Source: Bog-473 sp963777485 (GTDB taxonomy: Bacteria; Actinomycetota; Acidimicrobiia; Acidimicrobiales; RAAP-2). From it: DNA of 64,000 bases. Positions 1 to 8,546 of this stretch are shown here, in pieces (position 1 is the first letter of the stretch; each line of letters begins with the position of its first letter). The stretch spans positions 248,001-312,000 of the forward strand of contig CAVZQP010000003.1 in NCBI GenBank assembly GCA_963777485.1, in the 5' to 3' direction. The notes beneath the pieces were generated by a model. That model made no database searches. It was given only the letters and a program-made list of their open reading frames with translations, and was not told the origin of the DNA. A program made the translations under genes and the position numbers.

Positions 1-186
1 ATGACCGCGGACGAGGTCATCAAGGCGCAAGATCGTCATCTCAAAGAGATGGTTGCAAACGGGGACACGACGCACGAAAGTGCCCTGAAGGACATGAAGG
101 GCCGGTGGAAGAACCCGATCAAAGGCATGGGTTGGTATCGGCAGGCCAAGCGTGATTTCGCCGCTCTTCCCGAAGGTGCGGTGTGA
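1..186 (+). CDS. Small hypothetical protein, possibly 5'-truncated
   Basis: The reading frame is open from the first base of the window and ends at a TGA overlapping the next start, so the ATG at base 1 may be internal and the true start may lie outside. The 61 residues are charged and rich in Lys and Arg, with no motif I recognise. The stop overlaps the GTG start of the OmdA-like gene by four bases (GTGA), which implies translational coupling and a shared transcript. I cannot assign a function; the pairing with a YdeI/OmdA protein is the only clue. Confidence 0.4.
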   Translation: MTADEVIKAQDRHLKEMVANGDTTHESALKDMKGRWKNPIKGMGWYRQAKRDFAALPEGAV

Positions 187-482
187 GTACACAGCGAGTG
201 CCTGGTGGGGCGGTGCACGCGCTTCCCGGAGACCTGCGCAAGGCTCTGATCGCCAATGCCACGGCGCTCGACGCCTGGGAGGACATCACGCCGCTGGCCC
301 GTAACGAGTTCATCTGCTGGGTCGAGGATGCCAAGCAGGAGACGACCCGGGAACGCCGCATTCGCCGGACCCAGGAGGAACTGGAGGAAGGCCAGCGTCG
401 GCCCTGTTGCTGGCCGGGGTGCAAACATCGGGAGCGCACAGGCAGACAGCAGCCGGCTGGGTGCCCCACATCGCCGGGTTGA
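183..482 (+). CDS. OmdA/YdeI-family short protein
   Basis: This 99-residue product matches the C-terminal OmdA domain (bacteriocin-protection, YdeI or OmpD-associated family) as I remember it. It has a leading LPxDL block at about residues 14-18, the ARNEFICWVEDAK block at about 39-51, an RRIRRTQEELEEG helix at about 57-69 and a Cys-containing RRPCCWPGCKHR tail. The family is small, cytosolic and of uncertain biochemical role. It starts with GTG, overlapping the previous stop by four bases. The Cys/His tail could bind a metal, which is inference. Proteins of this short form exist alongside longer ones with an added N-terminal domain, so truncation is not implied. Confidence 0.7.
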   Translation: MSTQRVPGGAVHALPGDLRKALIANATALDAWEDITPLARNEFICWVEDAKQETTRERRIRRTQEELEEGQRRPCCWPGCKHRERTGRQQPAGCPTSPG

Positions 483-520
483 GGCGTCATAAAGGCCGGG
501 ATCTTGCTCCCCCTGGCCGC

Positions 521-1417
521 TCAGATGAACCGCTCGAGGAACGCCGCCACTGCCGACAGATACGCCCCCTGCTCCTCCACGAATGGCATGTGTGCGGATT
601 TCTCGAACACCGCGTACTCGGCGCCGGGTATGCGCGTGGCCATGTCGGAACCTGCCTCGGCGGGACAGGTCCTGTCGTGGCGCCCGGAAAGGACGAGCAC
701 GGGTTGCCGGATGCTCTCGAGGCGGTCCTCGACCTCGATGCCGCCATAGTTCGCGACCGCGAACCGACGGAGCACATCAGGTGCGTACCGCGCGTCCTTG
801 GTACGAGCTGCGTATTCCTCCAGCCGTGGGTCGAGCGGGTCCGCGAAGTGGAACGGCATCTGGTCGTGCATCAGCTCCGCCATTTCGGCCTCGGTCCGCA
901 CGCTCTCTTCGCGAGCCCACGACTCGGCCACCTGCTCGCGTAGCGAGAGCGGCTCGAATGTTGCGAGTGCGTTCTCTACGCCGGCCAGCCACCGAGCCGA
1001 AGCGACGCCAGCGGAGACGACGGTGCCGCGGGCGGCGCCCGGGAAGTCGACCGCATGCTGGAGGGCGACGAAGGCGCCGAAGGAGTGACCGAGAACGGCA
1101 TAGGACGAGAGACCAATGGATGCAGCGAGGTCGGTGACGTCGGCGACCATCTGCGCCAGCGTCCAGGTCTCGGGGTCCGAATTCCGATCTGACCGCCCTT
1201 GGCCCCGCTGGTCCACCAGCAGGAGTCGGTAGCGCCCATCAGCGACCAGGGGGTCCAGGTAGTCACCGAACATGTGGTGATCAAGACCGGGACCCCCGTG
1301 AAGAGCGATTAACGGGAAGCCTGCCGGATCGCCCCGTTGCTCTACGAAGAGTTTCGTGTCTGTGACATCGACAAGCCCGGGTTGGCTCGTCGCACCTGCG
1401 TTCTGGGGCATGGTCAC
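521..1417 (-). CDS. Alpha/beta hydrolase, proline iminopeptidase-like
   Basis: A 298-residue single-domain hydrolase. The oxyanion-hole motif HGGPG is at residues 40-44, the nucleophile elbow GHSFGA puts Ser112 in place, the acid is Asp248 in SGRHD and the base is His276 in KSAHMPF, so the triad Ser112-Asp248-His276 is complete. HGGPG together with DQRGQGRS (69-76) is typical of proline iminopeptidases and related peptidases or esterases (family S33). The substrate cannot be told from sequence. No signal peptide is visible, so a cytosolic enzyme is expected. It lies downstream of cysM on the same strand but about 180 bp away, probably as a separate unit. Confidence 0.88.
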   Translation of the reverse strand: MTMPQNAGATSQPGLVDVTDTKLFVEQRGDPAGFPLIALHGGPGLDHHMFGDYLDPLVADGRYRLLLVDQRGQGRSDRNSDPETWTLAQMVADVTDLAASIGLSSYAVLGHSFGAFVALQHAVDFPGAARGTVVSAGVASARWLAGVENALATFEPLSLREQVAESWAREESVRTEAEMAELMHDQMPFHFADPLDPRLEEYAARTKDARYAPDVLRRFAVANYGGIEVEDRLESIRQPVLVLSGRHDRTCPAEAGSDMATRIPGAEYAVFEKSAHMPFVEEQGAYLSAVAAFLERFI

Positions 1418-1601
1418 ACTCCCTCCCGGTCGCTACGCAGCCGACGACCAGCTCCATCTTCTGCGACGAACGGGGCTCCGTCCACAGAGACCCGCGTCGC
1501 GTGGCCTGCGGGTACTCAGCTCGACCGGCGTCGGCCGGGTCCGGCCTCTGTGCCGCCCCTCCGCCAAGTACAAAGCGACGAACCGTGAAGGAGGGACCCG
1601 C

Positions 1602-2570
1602 TCAGAAGTAAATGATCGACTTGGCCCGCTCGGTGACCACGTCGATGTCGTCCGTCCAGGCCCCGGTCGAGAGGTACTTCCAGCCGCCGTCCGCCGACAC
1701 GACGACGATCGACGCCTCGACGCCCGGCTCCAACGACGACGCGCACTTCACGGCGCCGGCCATTGCCGCGCCCGAAGAGATACCCGCGAACACGCCCACC
1801 TCGGTCAACCGGCGCGTCCACTCGATCGACTCGCGGGGACGGACCACCGTCTTGCGATCCAACAACGCGGCGCCACCGAGGTCCTCGAAGATGGGCGGGA
1901 TGTAGCCGTCGTCCAGGTTCCGCAGGCCGTCCACCATCTCGCCCGCCGGCGGCTCGACGGCCCAGATCGACACCGCGTCGCCGAGCTTCTCCCGCAGGAA
2001 CCGACCCGCACCGAGCAACGTCCCCGACGTCCCGAGACCGGCGACGAAGTGGGTGATCGCGGGGCAGTCACGGAGGACCTCGGGACCGGTCCCCTCGTAG
2101 TGCGCCTTGGGGTTGGCGTGGTTGCCGTACTGGTAGAGGAACACCCACTCTGGATGCTCCTCGGCCAACCCGCGGGCCATGCGCACCGCACCGTTCGAGC
2201 CCTCGGTCCCGGGCGACTCGATGATCTCGGCCCCCCACAGCTCCAAGAGGTGGCGACGCTCCACCGAGACGTTCGTCGGCATCACGGCCTTGAGGTGATA
2301 CCCCTTCACCCGGCACACCATGGCCAGCCCGATGCCGGTGTTCCCGGACGTCGGCTCCATCAACACCTGGTCGGGCTTGCCCGGGACGAGCACACCCCGG
2401 GCCTCTGCGTCCTCCACCATCGAGAGCGCCACCCGGTCCTTGACCGAGCCACCGGGGTTGTGCCCCTCGAGCTTCATGTAGATGCGCGCCGACCCGTTCG
2501 GGCTGAGCGCAGAGATGTCGACCAGCGGCGTGTTGCCGATCAGGTCGAGGACGGAGGCGGCGAGTGCCAT
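1602..2570 (-). CDS. cysM: Cysteine synthase of the CysO-dependent pathway
   Basis: A 322-residue fold-type II PLP enzyme. The internal aldimine lysine is Lys44 in NPGGSVKDR, the substrate loop PTSGNTGIG spans about 73-81, and a Gly-rich phosphate loop GLGTSGTLLG follows. The adjacent cysO and mec genes identify it as the CysM type that in Mycobacterium uses O-phosphoserine and thiocarboxylated CysO as sulfur donor; that reaction is family knowledge. I start it at the ATG at 2570 (MALAASVLDLIGNTPLV), because this is where homology begins; an upstream in-frame extension overlaps cysO and is low-complexity. The gap to cysO is about 40 bp, so one operon is likely. Confidence 0.9.
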   Translation of the reverse strand: MALAASVLDLIGNTPLVDISALSPNGSARIYMKLEGHNPGGSVKDRVALSMVEDAEARGVLVPGKPDQVLMEPTSGNTGIGLAMVCRVKGYHLKAVMPTNVSVERRHLLELWGAEIIESPGTEGSNGAVRMARGLAEEHPEWVFLYQYGNHANPKAHYEGTGPEVLRDCPAITHFVAGLGTSGTLLGAGRFLREKLGDAVSIWAVEPPAGEMVDGLRNLDDGYIPPIFEDLGGAALLDRKTVVRPRESIEWTRRLTEVGVFAGISSGAAMAGAVKCASSLEPGVEASIVVVSADGGWKYLSTGAWTDDIDVVTERAKSIIYF

Positions 2571-2610
2571 GTGCGGCTCGGGTCGGGGCTCGGGGCGAAC
2601 GGCCGCGCCG

Positions 2611-2886
2611 TCAGCCGCCGGCGACGGCGGGAAGGATGGACACCTCTGCGCCATCCTTGACCGGTGTGTCCAGGCCCTGGAGATAGCGGACGTCGTCGTC
2701 GTCGACGTAGACGTTCACGAACTTGTGCAACGTGCCGTCGTCGGTGAGCACCTGTCCTGCCATGCCCGGGTGCTCGGCCACCAGCTTGGAGAGCACCTCG
2801 CCCACGGTGGCGCCGTCGACGGTGACGGCGCTCGCGCCGCCGGCGTGGCTGCGCAGGACGGTCGGTAGGCGGACTTCGACGGCCAC
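2611..2886 (-). CDS. cysO: Sulfur-carrier protein CysO (MoaD/ThiS fold)
   Basis: A 91-residue ubiquitin-like sulfur carrier ending in the diagnostic Gly-Gly (AVAGG). The C-terminal glycine is where a thiocarboxylate is formed and onto which CysM builds cysteine. The beta-grasp pattern is visible: an N-terminal VEVRLPTVLR strand, VTVDGATVGEVLSKL, a central NVYVDDDDVRYLQGL and the hydrophobic AEVSILPAVAGG end. Its position between mec and cysM matches the mycobacterial mec-cysO-cysM arrangement. The E1-like activating enzyme (MoeZ in mycobacteria) is not in this window. Confidence 0.9.
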   Translation of the reverse strand: MAVEVRLPTVLRSHAGGASAVTVDGATVGEVLSKLVAEHPGMAGQVLTDDGTLHKFVNVYVDDDDVRYLQGLDTPVKDGAEVSILPAVAGG

Positions 2887-3021
2887 GTGGTCTCCTCGCT
2901 CAGTGCTCTGGTCTGGTCCCGGTGCTCCGCCGAAGGATCGGGCAAAAGAGCTGGCCGGACGGATTGTTGACTGATCTGGTAACGATTCTACAAGCCGGTC
3001 GCCGTGGCCGAGGCCCAGGTC

Positions 3022-3459
3022 CTAGTCCCGGTCGAGGTCCAGGCCGGGAACCTCGAGACCCGGGACGTCGACCGGCTCCTCGGTGATGCGCCCGTCCACG
3101 ATGCCGTAACTGCGCACCACCGGGTGGGTGTCCCGCAGGGAGACGAGCACGTAGTGCCACCCCGGGTCGGTCGCCTGGGCCACGTCGGTCGGCGAGGGGT
3201 AGGCGTCGGTGTGGGTGTGCGAGTGGAAGACGCCCATGATGTCGGCGCCGAGCTCCCGGGCGGCCCGGTCGACCCTGAGCATGTCCTTGGGGTCGATCTC
3301 GTAGACCATGGCCGAGGCGGCCGCGTTGGGCGTCGGGAAGAGGTGGCCGACCTCGTCGGCTCCGTAGGACCCGACCAGGAGGCCGCACGCCTCGTCGGGC
3401 AGACCGGCCAGGCAGTGGGCGACCATCGCCATGTAGAGGTCCCTGGGCAAGCGGAGCAC
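3022..3459 (-). CDS. mec: JAMM metalloprotease Mec, CysO-cysteine hydrolase
   Basis: A 145-residue JAB/MPN+ peptidase. The zinc motif is complete: Glu23, His79 and His81 in HSHTH, Ser89 and Asp92 (HxH, ten residues, D). In the CysO pathway this enzyme releases cysteine from the CysO C-terminus and regenerates the carrier; this role is known for the mycobacterial homologue. The start is a GTG giving MLRLPRDLY. It begins only 26 bp from the divergent smpB start, so the two promoters must overlap or the transcripts are leaderless. About 135 bp separate it from cysO on the same strand. Confidence 0.88.
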   Translation of the reverse strand: MLRLPRDLYMAMVAHCLAGLPDEACGLLVGSYGADEVGHLFPTPNAAASAMVYEIDPKDMLRVDRAARELGADIMGVFHSHTHTDAYPSPTDVAQATDPGWHYVLVSLRDTHPVVRSYGIVDGRITEEPVDVPGLEVPGLDLDRD

Positions 3460-3485
3460 CGCTGGACAGTACCCTCGTATCCCTC

Positions 3486-4007
3486 ATGGCCAGGGCGAAG
3501 AAGCAGATCGCCAAGCGGGTGGCAGCCCGCGAGGAGCGCAGCGGGGACCGCACGGTCGCCACGAACCGGCGCGCCCGGCGGGAGTACGAGTTCCTCGAGA
3601 CGTTCGAGGCCGGCATCGTGCTGCAGGGCTCGGAGGTGAAGTCGCTGCGGGACGGCAACGCCCAGCTCAACGACGCCTACGCCCGCGTGGACGGCGGGGA
3701 GCTGTGGCTCTTCCAGCTCCATATCCCGCCCTGGCAGTTCGCCACCGGGTTCGGGGCCCACGAGCCGGACCGGAAGCGGAAGTTGCTGGTGCATCGGGCG
3801 CAGATCGACGAACTGATGGGCAAGACCCAGCAGCAGTCGCTCACCCTTATCCCGGTCTCGCTGTACTTCCGCGACGGCAAGGCCAAGGTGCAGCTGGCGC
3901 TGGCCAAGGGCCGCCGCCTCTACGACAAGCGCAACCTGATCATGGCGCGCGACGCCGAGCGTGAGGCCGCCCGGGCGTCGAAGGAAATGAGCCGCTGGAG
4001 CGGCTGA
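3486..4007 (+). CDS. smpB: SsrA-binding protein SmpB
   Basis: A 173-residue trans-translation factor that binds tmRNA and takes the place of an anticodon stem in the ribosomal A site. Family blocks visible are NRRARREYEFLETFEAGIVL, QGSEVKSLRDG, the LHIPPW segment and a basic C-terminal tail rich in Arg and Lys (YDKRNLIMARDAER onward). Family members are usually about 150-165 residues; the small excess is N-terminal. Its partner ssrA lies about 2.3 kb downstream on the same strand with one gene between them, a loosened smpB-ssrA pairing. Confidence 0.96.
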   Translation: MARAKKQIAKRVAAREERSGDRTVATNRRARREYEFLETFEAGIVLQGSEVKSLRDGNAQLNDAYARVDGGELWLFQLHIPPWQFATGFGAHEPDRKRKLLVHRAQIDELMGKTQQQSLTLIPVSLYFRDGKAKVQLALAKGRRLYDKRNLIMARDAEREAARASKEMSRWSG

Positions 4008-4061
4008 TATCCGCGACTTCGCAGTTGCCGTCGGTGAAGATTTGCCCGAGGCAATCGAGCG

Positions 4062-6296
4062 ATGGCCAGACACAGTGCGGGGGCGCACCGGGCAAAGAGC
4101 CACAAACGCGGCGACATCGAGGGGTTGCGTGCCGTCGCCATCCTGGCGGTCGTCGCCTACCACTGCGGCCTGCCGGTGCCCGGGGGCTACGTCGGCGTCG
4201 ACGTCTTCTTCGTCATCTCGGGCTACCTGATCACGTCGCTGCTGTGGAAGGAGCTCTCGGGCGAGGGCCGGCTGTCGTTCGCCGGCTTCTACGCGCGCCG
4301 GGCCCGCCGCCTCCTGCCCTCGGCCGTGCTCGTTCTTGTGGTGACGGTGCTGGTGTCCATCGCCGTCACCGGACCCCTGATGGCGACCGCGGTCGCCAAG
4401 GACGCCGTGGCCTGCGCGCTCTACGTCGGCAATTACCGCTTCGCGTTCCAGGCGACGAACTACCTGACCTCGCACGGCCCCGTGTCGCCGCTGCAGAACT
4501 ACTGGTCGCTCGGGGTCGAGGAGCAGTTCTACCTGCTGTGGCCGGCGCTGTTGCTCGTGGCGTTCACCATCGGGCGCCGCGTGTCGGGGGCCGGTCGTGG
4601 CCGCCACCGGCGCGGTCGTCACCGCCGCGCCGCCTCCGCGGCGCGCCCCGGGCCCGTCCTCCTCGTACTGGGCGTCGTCGCGGTGCTCTCCTTCTGGTCG
4701 TGCGTCTACCTGACGCACGCGAACCAACCGTGGGCCTTCTTCTCGCTGCCGACGCGCGCATGGGAGCTGGCGCTGGGCGGCTTCCTCGCCTTGGCGGTGC
4801 GGGAGGGCACCCGACTGCCGGCGCGGGTGGCGGCGCTGCTCGGGTGGGCCGGCCTCGCCGCGGTCGGATGGTCCCTCTTCGCCTTCAACGCCCAGACCAC
4901 GTTCCCCGGCCCGGCCGCGCTGGTGCCCGTGATCGGCACCGGCCTGGCGCTCGTGGCAGGGACGCGGGCCATGCGGTTCGGGCCGTCGGGCCTGCTCGCC
5001 CTGGCCCCGATGCGCGCCATCGGCACCGTCTCCTACACCTGGTACCTCTGGCACTGGCCGGTGCTGATCCTGGCGCCGTACGTGGTCGGCCATCCCCTGG
5101 ACCTGGCGCAGAAGGTGGGCCTCGGTGTCTTCAGCCTGGTCCTGGCCGCCGCCACCACCGCGTTGGTGGAACAGCCGGCCCGGCGCTCGGCCTGGCTCTC
5201 GGCGGCGCGGACGCGCAGCCTCCTGGCCGGCGGCGCCATCAGCCTCGGCGCGGCGGCCATGGCGATCGTGGTGGTGGTGGAGGTGCCGCCACCCGTCGGC
5301 ACCGGCTCCGCCGCAGTCGCCCACCTCTCGGCCGCGCAGAGCCCACGGACCCGATCGTCGACATCGGCCACGGTCCCGCCGGCGGTCGCAGCGGCGGACA
5401 GCCTCGACGCGCAGGTCAACCATCAGGTGTTCCAGTCGCTGGCGAACCCGGACGTGCCTGCCAACCTCAAGCCCTCGCTCGCTGACGCGGCGTCAGACCT
5501 GCCGGTGCCCGAGGACAACGGGTGCCTCAACGGCTACACCGACGCCGCCGTGCATCCGTGCGTCTACGGCGACACCAGCTCGGCGACGAGCATCGTGCTG
5601 TTCGGCGACTCGCACGCGTTGCAATGGTTCCCGGCCATCGACAACCTGGCGAACCAGCAGAACGACGCCGTCGTCGTCATGACCAAGGCGACATGCCCGC
5701 CCATCGACGTGACGGTCTACAACCCGGACCTCGGACGGACCTACACCGAGTGCGACAGGTGGAAGAAGGCCGAGCTGGCGCGCATGGCCACGCTCCGTCC
5801 CGCGGTCGTCGTCCTCGGCTTCTCCCGCGAGTACGGCATCCCCGACGACCATGTCGTCGTCGACGGTCAGGCGTGGCTCGCGGGCCTGAGCGAGATGATC
5901 ACCACGATCCAGAGCACGACGGGGGCGCGCGTGGTCGTCATGGGTGACGACCCGTACCCGCAGCAGAGCGTGCCCCAGTGCCTCTCCGTGCACCTCTCGG
6001 ACACGCCTGCCTGCTCGATCCCGAGGCACTACCCGTACTACAACCCCGCCGGGATCGGCCAGGAGCAGGCCGTGGCCTCGTCGACCGGCGCGGGCTACGT
6101 CGACACGGACCCGTGGTTCTGCATCTCGACCACGTGCACCGTGATCGTGGGCAACCTGCTCGTATACCGGGACGACAACCACATCACGGCCTCGTACGCC
6201 GACTGGCTCACCCCGGCGGTCGGGGCACGGCTCGAGATCGCGACCGGCGGGGTGTTCGGAGGGGGCCCGGCGGGCGGAGGGTCGCCCGGCCCGTAG
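4062..6296 (+). CDS. Acyltransferase-3 / SGNH membrane O-acyltransferase
   Basis: A 744-residue OafA-type enzyme. The N-terminal half is a multi-pass acyltransferase-3 domain with the signature DIEGLRAVAILAVVAYH (Arg23, His34), GVDVFFVISGYL at 45-56 and YWSLGVEEQFYLLWP. The C-terminal half (from about residue 500) is an extracytoplasmic SGNH domain with GDSH (Ser517) and the closing Asp704-x-x-His707 pair. Such proteins transfer acyl groups, usually acetyl, onto cell-surface glycans; the acceptor here is unknown. An Arg/Gly-rich linker (about 168-195) interrupts the membrane domain. It follows smpB by 54 bp. Its stop overlaps a possible -10 element of ssrA. Confidence 0.92.
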   Translation: MARHSAGAHRAKSHKRGDIEGLRAVAILAVVAYHCGLPVPGGYVGVDVFFVISGYLITSLLWKELSGEGRLSFAGFYARRARRLLPSAVLVLVVTVLVSIAVTGPLMATAVAKDAVACALYVGNYRFAFQATNYLTSHGPVSPLQNYWSLGVEEQFYLLWPALLLVAFTIGRRVSGAGRGRHRRGRHRRAASAARPGPVLLVLGVVAVLSFWSCVYLTHANQPWAFFSLPTRAWELALGGFLALAVREGTRLPARVAALLGWAGLAAVGWSLFAFNAQTTFPGPAALVPVIGTGLALVAGTRAMRFGPSGLLALAPMRAIGTVSYTWYLWHWPVLILAPYVVGHPLDLAQKVGLGVFSLVLAAATTALVEQPARRSAWLSAARTRSLLAGGAISLGAAAMAIVVVVEVPPPVGTGSAAVAHLSAAQSPRTRSSTSATVPPAVAAADSLDAQVNHQVFQSLANPDVPANLKPSLADAASDLPVPEDNGCLNGYTDAAVHPCVYGDTSSATSIVLFGDSHALQWFPAIDNLANQQNDAVVVMTKATCPPIDVTVYNPDLGRTYTECDRWKKAELARMATLRPAVVVLGFSREYGIPDDHVVVDGQAWLAGLSEMITTIQSTTGARVVVMGDDPYPQQSVPQCLSVHLSDTPACSIPRHYPYYNPAGIGQEQAVASSTGAGYVDTDPWFCISTTCTVIVGNLLVYRDDNHITASYADWLTPAVGARLEIATGGVFGGGPAGGGSPGP

Positions 6297-6299
6297 AAT
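6294..6299 (+). promoter_or_regulatory. Possible ssrA -10 element (TAGAAT)
   Basis: TAGAAT overlaps the acyltransferase stop codon and lies about 40 bases before the mature tmRNA 5' end, which would give a pre-tmRNA with a short leader. No convincing -35 is visible, so this is tentative. Confidence 0.25.
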
Positions 6300-6335
6300 G
6301 GCGGGGCCGATCAGAGCGGTCGGCAACCCAGACAT

Positions 6336-6682
6336 GGGGGTGATTGGTTTCGACTTCGGTCGTCAAGGTAGGAGAAGCGAGCCGTGGTCTCCGGAACCAC
6401 GTTAAAGAGCCGGAACCAAAAACAAACGCCGAGCCTCAGCTCGCGCTCGCTGCTTAAGTAGCGACGTCCGCCCGGTCCCCGCCCTACGGATCGGAATACG
6501 GGCGTCATTCAGTAGGGCTTACTCAGCACTTCACACCAACTGAACGCTGAGGAAATCTTCGTTGGTTACGGGGCGGCTCCGCCGCCGGCAGTAGTGCCGC
6601 CCCCGACAATCCTCTGCCGGCTGCGCTCGGAGAAGGCCTATTGCGACTCCGGAGGACGCGGGTTCGAATCCCGCCACCTCCA
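6336..6682 (+). ncRNA. ssrA: Transfer-messenger RNA (tmRNA)
   Basis: The 5' end GGGGGTGATTGGTTTCGAC and the 3' T-arm GGGTTCGAATCCC are canonical. GGGGGTG (6336-6342) pairs with CACCTCC (6675-6681) to form the acceptor stem. Pseudoknot 1 is recognisable around 6380-6415. The tag frame reads GCC GAG CCT CAG CTC GCG CTC GCT GCT TAA, giving AEPQLALAA, with the resume GCC at 6428 (nucleotide 93 of the RNA, close to the E. coli position). CCA is not encoded. The 3' end is the integration site of the mobile elements that follow and is regenerated by the element's attL. The resume codon is placed by frame and spacing, not proved. Confidence 0.93.
6661..6682 (+). other. attL core inside ssrA 3' end (copy 1)
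   Basis: The T-arm and 3' acceptor strand of ssrA (TTCGAATCCCGCCACCTCCA plus two leading G) recur identically at 13321 and with one change at 17197, which marks it as the core of an attachment site. The following ~120 bases are also nearly repeated after 13343. Confidence 0.85.
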
Positions 6683-6992
6683 AGAGCGGTTCGGCTGCGC
6701 CTGCAGGTCGGAACGTTGTTGGAGGTGCACCGACGCCTCGCAGGACACAGCAGGACACGAAAAGACACGCGAACCGTGTCCCAGAGTCGGAGTTGTGTCG
6801 TGCGATCGGCGACCACGGAAGCACCCGGCGGACCCGTTCCTTGATCAGGTAGAGGAACTGCTCACAGCTCGCCGATCGACTCGTCGATGGCCAGGAGAGC
6901 TCGGGCTCAGATTCCGAACGACGATTCGGTCCGTGGGCTCTGGCGCCGACGGCCGCTCGAGGCCGGAGGCGCCGAACGCACCCTCTGCCGAG

Positions 6993-7080
6993 AATTTCTT
7001 TCGAGAAATTTTTGTGTCCCGCTGCGTCCCGCTGTCACTCGCTGTGTCCCGATGGCACTCGCTGTGTCTCGCTGGACACC
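6993..7080 (+). other. Candidate replication origin: hairpin plus short repeats
   Basis: A stem AATTTCT / AGAAATT with a TTCG loop lies at 6993-7010, followed by a T run and by a cluster of reiterated TGTGTCCCG / TCGCTGTGTC-type units (7014-7075) ending 50 bases before the Rep start. Hairpin plus iterons directly upstream of a rolling-circle initiator suggests an origin or a Rep-autoregulation site. The function is inferred from position only; the hairpin could instead act as a terminator. Confidence 0.4.
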
Positions 7081-7129
7081 ACTTCTGACCTGGGACGTTG
7101 TCACACCGAGCGCTCCACCGTGGTCGCCC

Positions 7130-8467
7130 ATGGATCCCGACGACTACGCCATGCTCGAAGCGCTCGTCCGCCACGGGCGGCGACGCCAGATCGACGACTT
7201 CTTGGCTCAGGGCGAACGCTGCGGCTGGTGCCGCTGTCCGATCCGTCTGCGTGGTTTCGTCGTCTCCGGTCGTCCCGGCGAGCAGGCCGTGACGTTCTCG
7301 AGCGCCTCGCTACCTGACGGCGTCGTCCTCAAGGCCTGCGGCTCACGCTCCGAGGTTCGGTGCCCATCGTGCGCCGCCATCTATCGGGGGGATTCCCGCC
7401 ACCTCGTGCGGGCCGGGCTCGAGGGCGGCAAGGGCGTCGACGAGGCAATCGCCCTGCATCCGGCGGTGTTCTTGACGCTGACCGCTCCGGGCTTCGGCGC
7501 CGTCCACACGGCCTCGGGCGTGTCCCCGTGTCACGCCGGCGGCGTCCGGGCGCTGTGCGTCCATCGGCGCTCCGTGGCGTGCTCTGTGATGCACCCGCGC
7601 AACGACGAGCTGGTCGGCACTCCCCTCTGCCCGGATTGCTACGACTACGAGGGCGCGGTGCTCCAGAACGCGAGCACCCCCGAGCTGTGGCGCCGCACGA
7701 TGATCTATGCACAGCGCCAGCTCGCCGCTGTCCTCGGTCGCACCCAGGCCGATACCGGTCGGATGGTGCGTCTCTCATTCTGTCGAGTGGCCGAGTTCCA
7801 GCGCCGAGGCATCGTGCACCTGCACGCCGTCGTCCGGGCGGACGGCCCGAACGGTTCGATCCCGCCAGTCGACGCCGGACAGCTCGCGCTCTCCTGCTTG
7901 CAGGCGGCCAATGACGTCACCGTGGTTCATCCGAAGGGATCTGCGATGTGGGGCCCTCAGATCGACGTGCAGATCCTCGAGCAAGGTGACGAGCGGGCGC
8001 GCCGGGTGGCGATCTACGTCGCCAAGTACGCCACGAAGACATCGAGCGACGACCCGCGCCTCGACGCTCCCGTCCGCTCTCTTGAAGACTTGGCCCACCG
8101 ACGCCTGCCCGCTCACCTCCATCGCATGGTTGCCACAGCGCTCGAGCTCGGGGCGGATCCCGAACTCAGCCATCTCAACCTCGCACAGCACGCGCACCGC
8201 TTCGGGTACGGGGGCCACTTCCTCACTAAGTCGCACGCAGCTACTCGACCACATTCGGCGCTCTTCGCGAATGCACGGGTCCAGTGGCGCGAGGCCCGGC
8301 GGTTCGAAGGCGACGTGCCCGAGGACCATTCCTTCGAGGGCCATTGGCAAGCCATCGGAGCCGGCTGGACCAACAGAGGCGAATCGCTTTTCGCCGCCTA
8401 TCAGCAACGGCAGCGGGCCGAGGAGAAGAAGGAAGCGGAGTTCGAGTGGTACACCCGGTCGGAATAG
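7130..8467 (+). CDS. RepSA-like rolling-circle replication initiator
   Basis: A 445-residue protein starting at ATG 7130 (MDPDDYAML); the open frame extends upstream but that part is repeat-rich and unlikely to be translated. Cys pairs at about 33-40 and 75-83, and again near the middle (CVHRRSVAC, CPDCYDYE), suggest zinc-binding ribbons. The HUH motif is HLH at 230-232 (GIVHLHAVVR), preceded by VFLTLTAPGFG as motif I. The catalytic tyrosine region is IYVAKYATK (Tyr296/Tyr300). This is the layout of the RepSA family of actinomycete integrative plasmids, which nicks and initiates single-strand replication of the excised circle. The gene is intact, unlike its neighbours. Confidence 0.85.
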   Translation: MDPDDYAMLEALVRHGRRRQIDDFLAQGERCGWCRCPIRLRGFVVSGRPGEQAVTFSSASLPDGVVLKACGSRSEVRCPSCAAIYRGDSRHLVRAGLEGGKGVDEAIALHPAVFLTLTAPGFGAVHTASGVSPCHAGGVRALCVHRRSVACSVMHPRNDELVGTPLCPDCYDYEGAVLQNASTPELWRRTMIYAQRQLAAVLGRTQADTGRMVRLSFCRVAEFQRRGIVHLHAVVRADGPNGSIPPVDAGQLALSCLQAANDVTVVHPKGSAMWGPQIDVQILEQGDERARRVAIYVAKYATKTSSDDPRLDAPVRSLEDLAHRRLPAHLHRMVATALELGADPELSHLNLAQHAHRFGYGGHFLTKSHAATRPHSALFANARVQWREARRFEGDVPEDHSFEGHWQAIGAGWTNRGESLFAAYQQRQRAEEKKEAEFEWYTRSE

Positions 8468-8546
8468 CACTCTGCTCAGAGGCCAAACCGCCGAAGGCGG
8501 TGCGGCAGGCCTTTGCCGTCCCACGAACCAGTTCGAGCGGGCCGGC

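Noticed and set aside
2988..5423. An 811-codon minus-strand open frame across mec, smpB and the acyltransferase
   Set aside because: It is antisense to three well-supported genes and reads as Arg/Gly/Pro-rich low-complexity text, the usual shadow of high-GC coding DNA.
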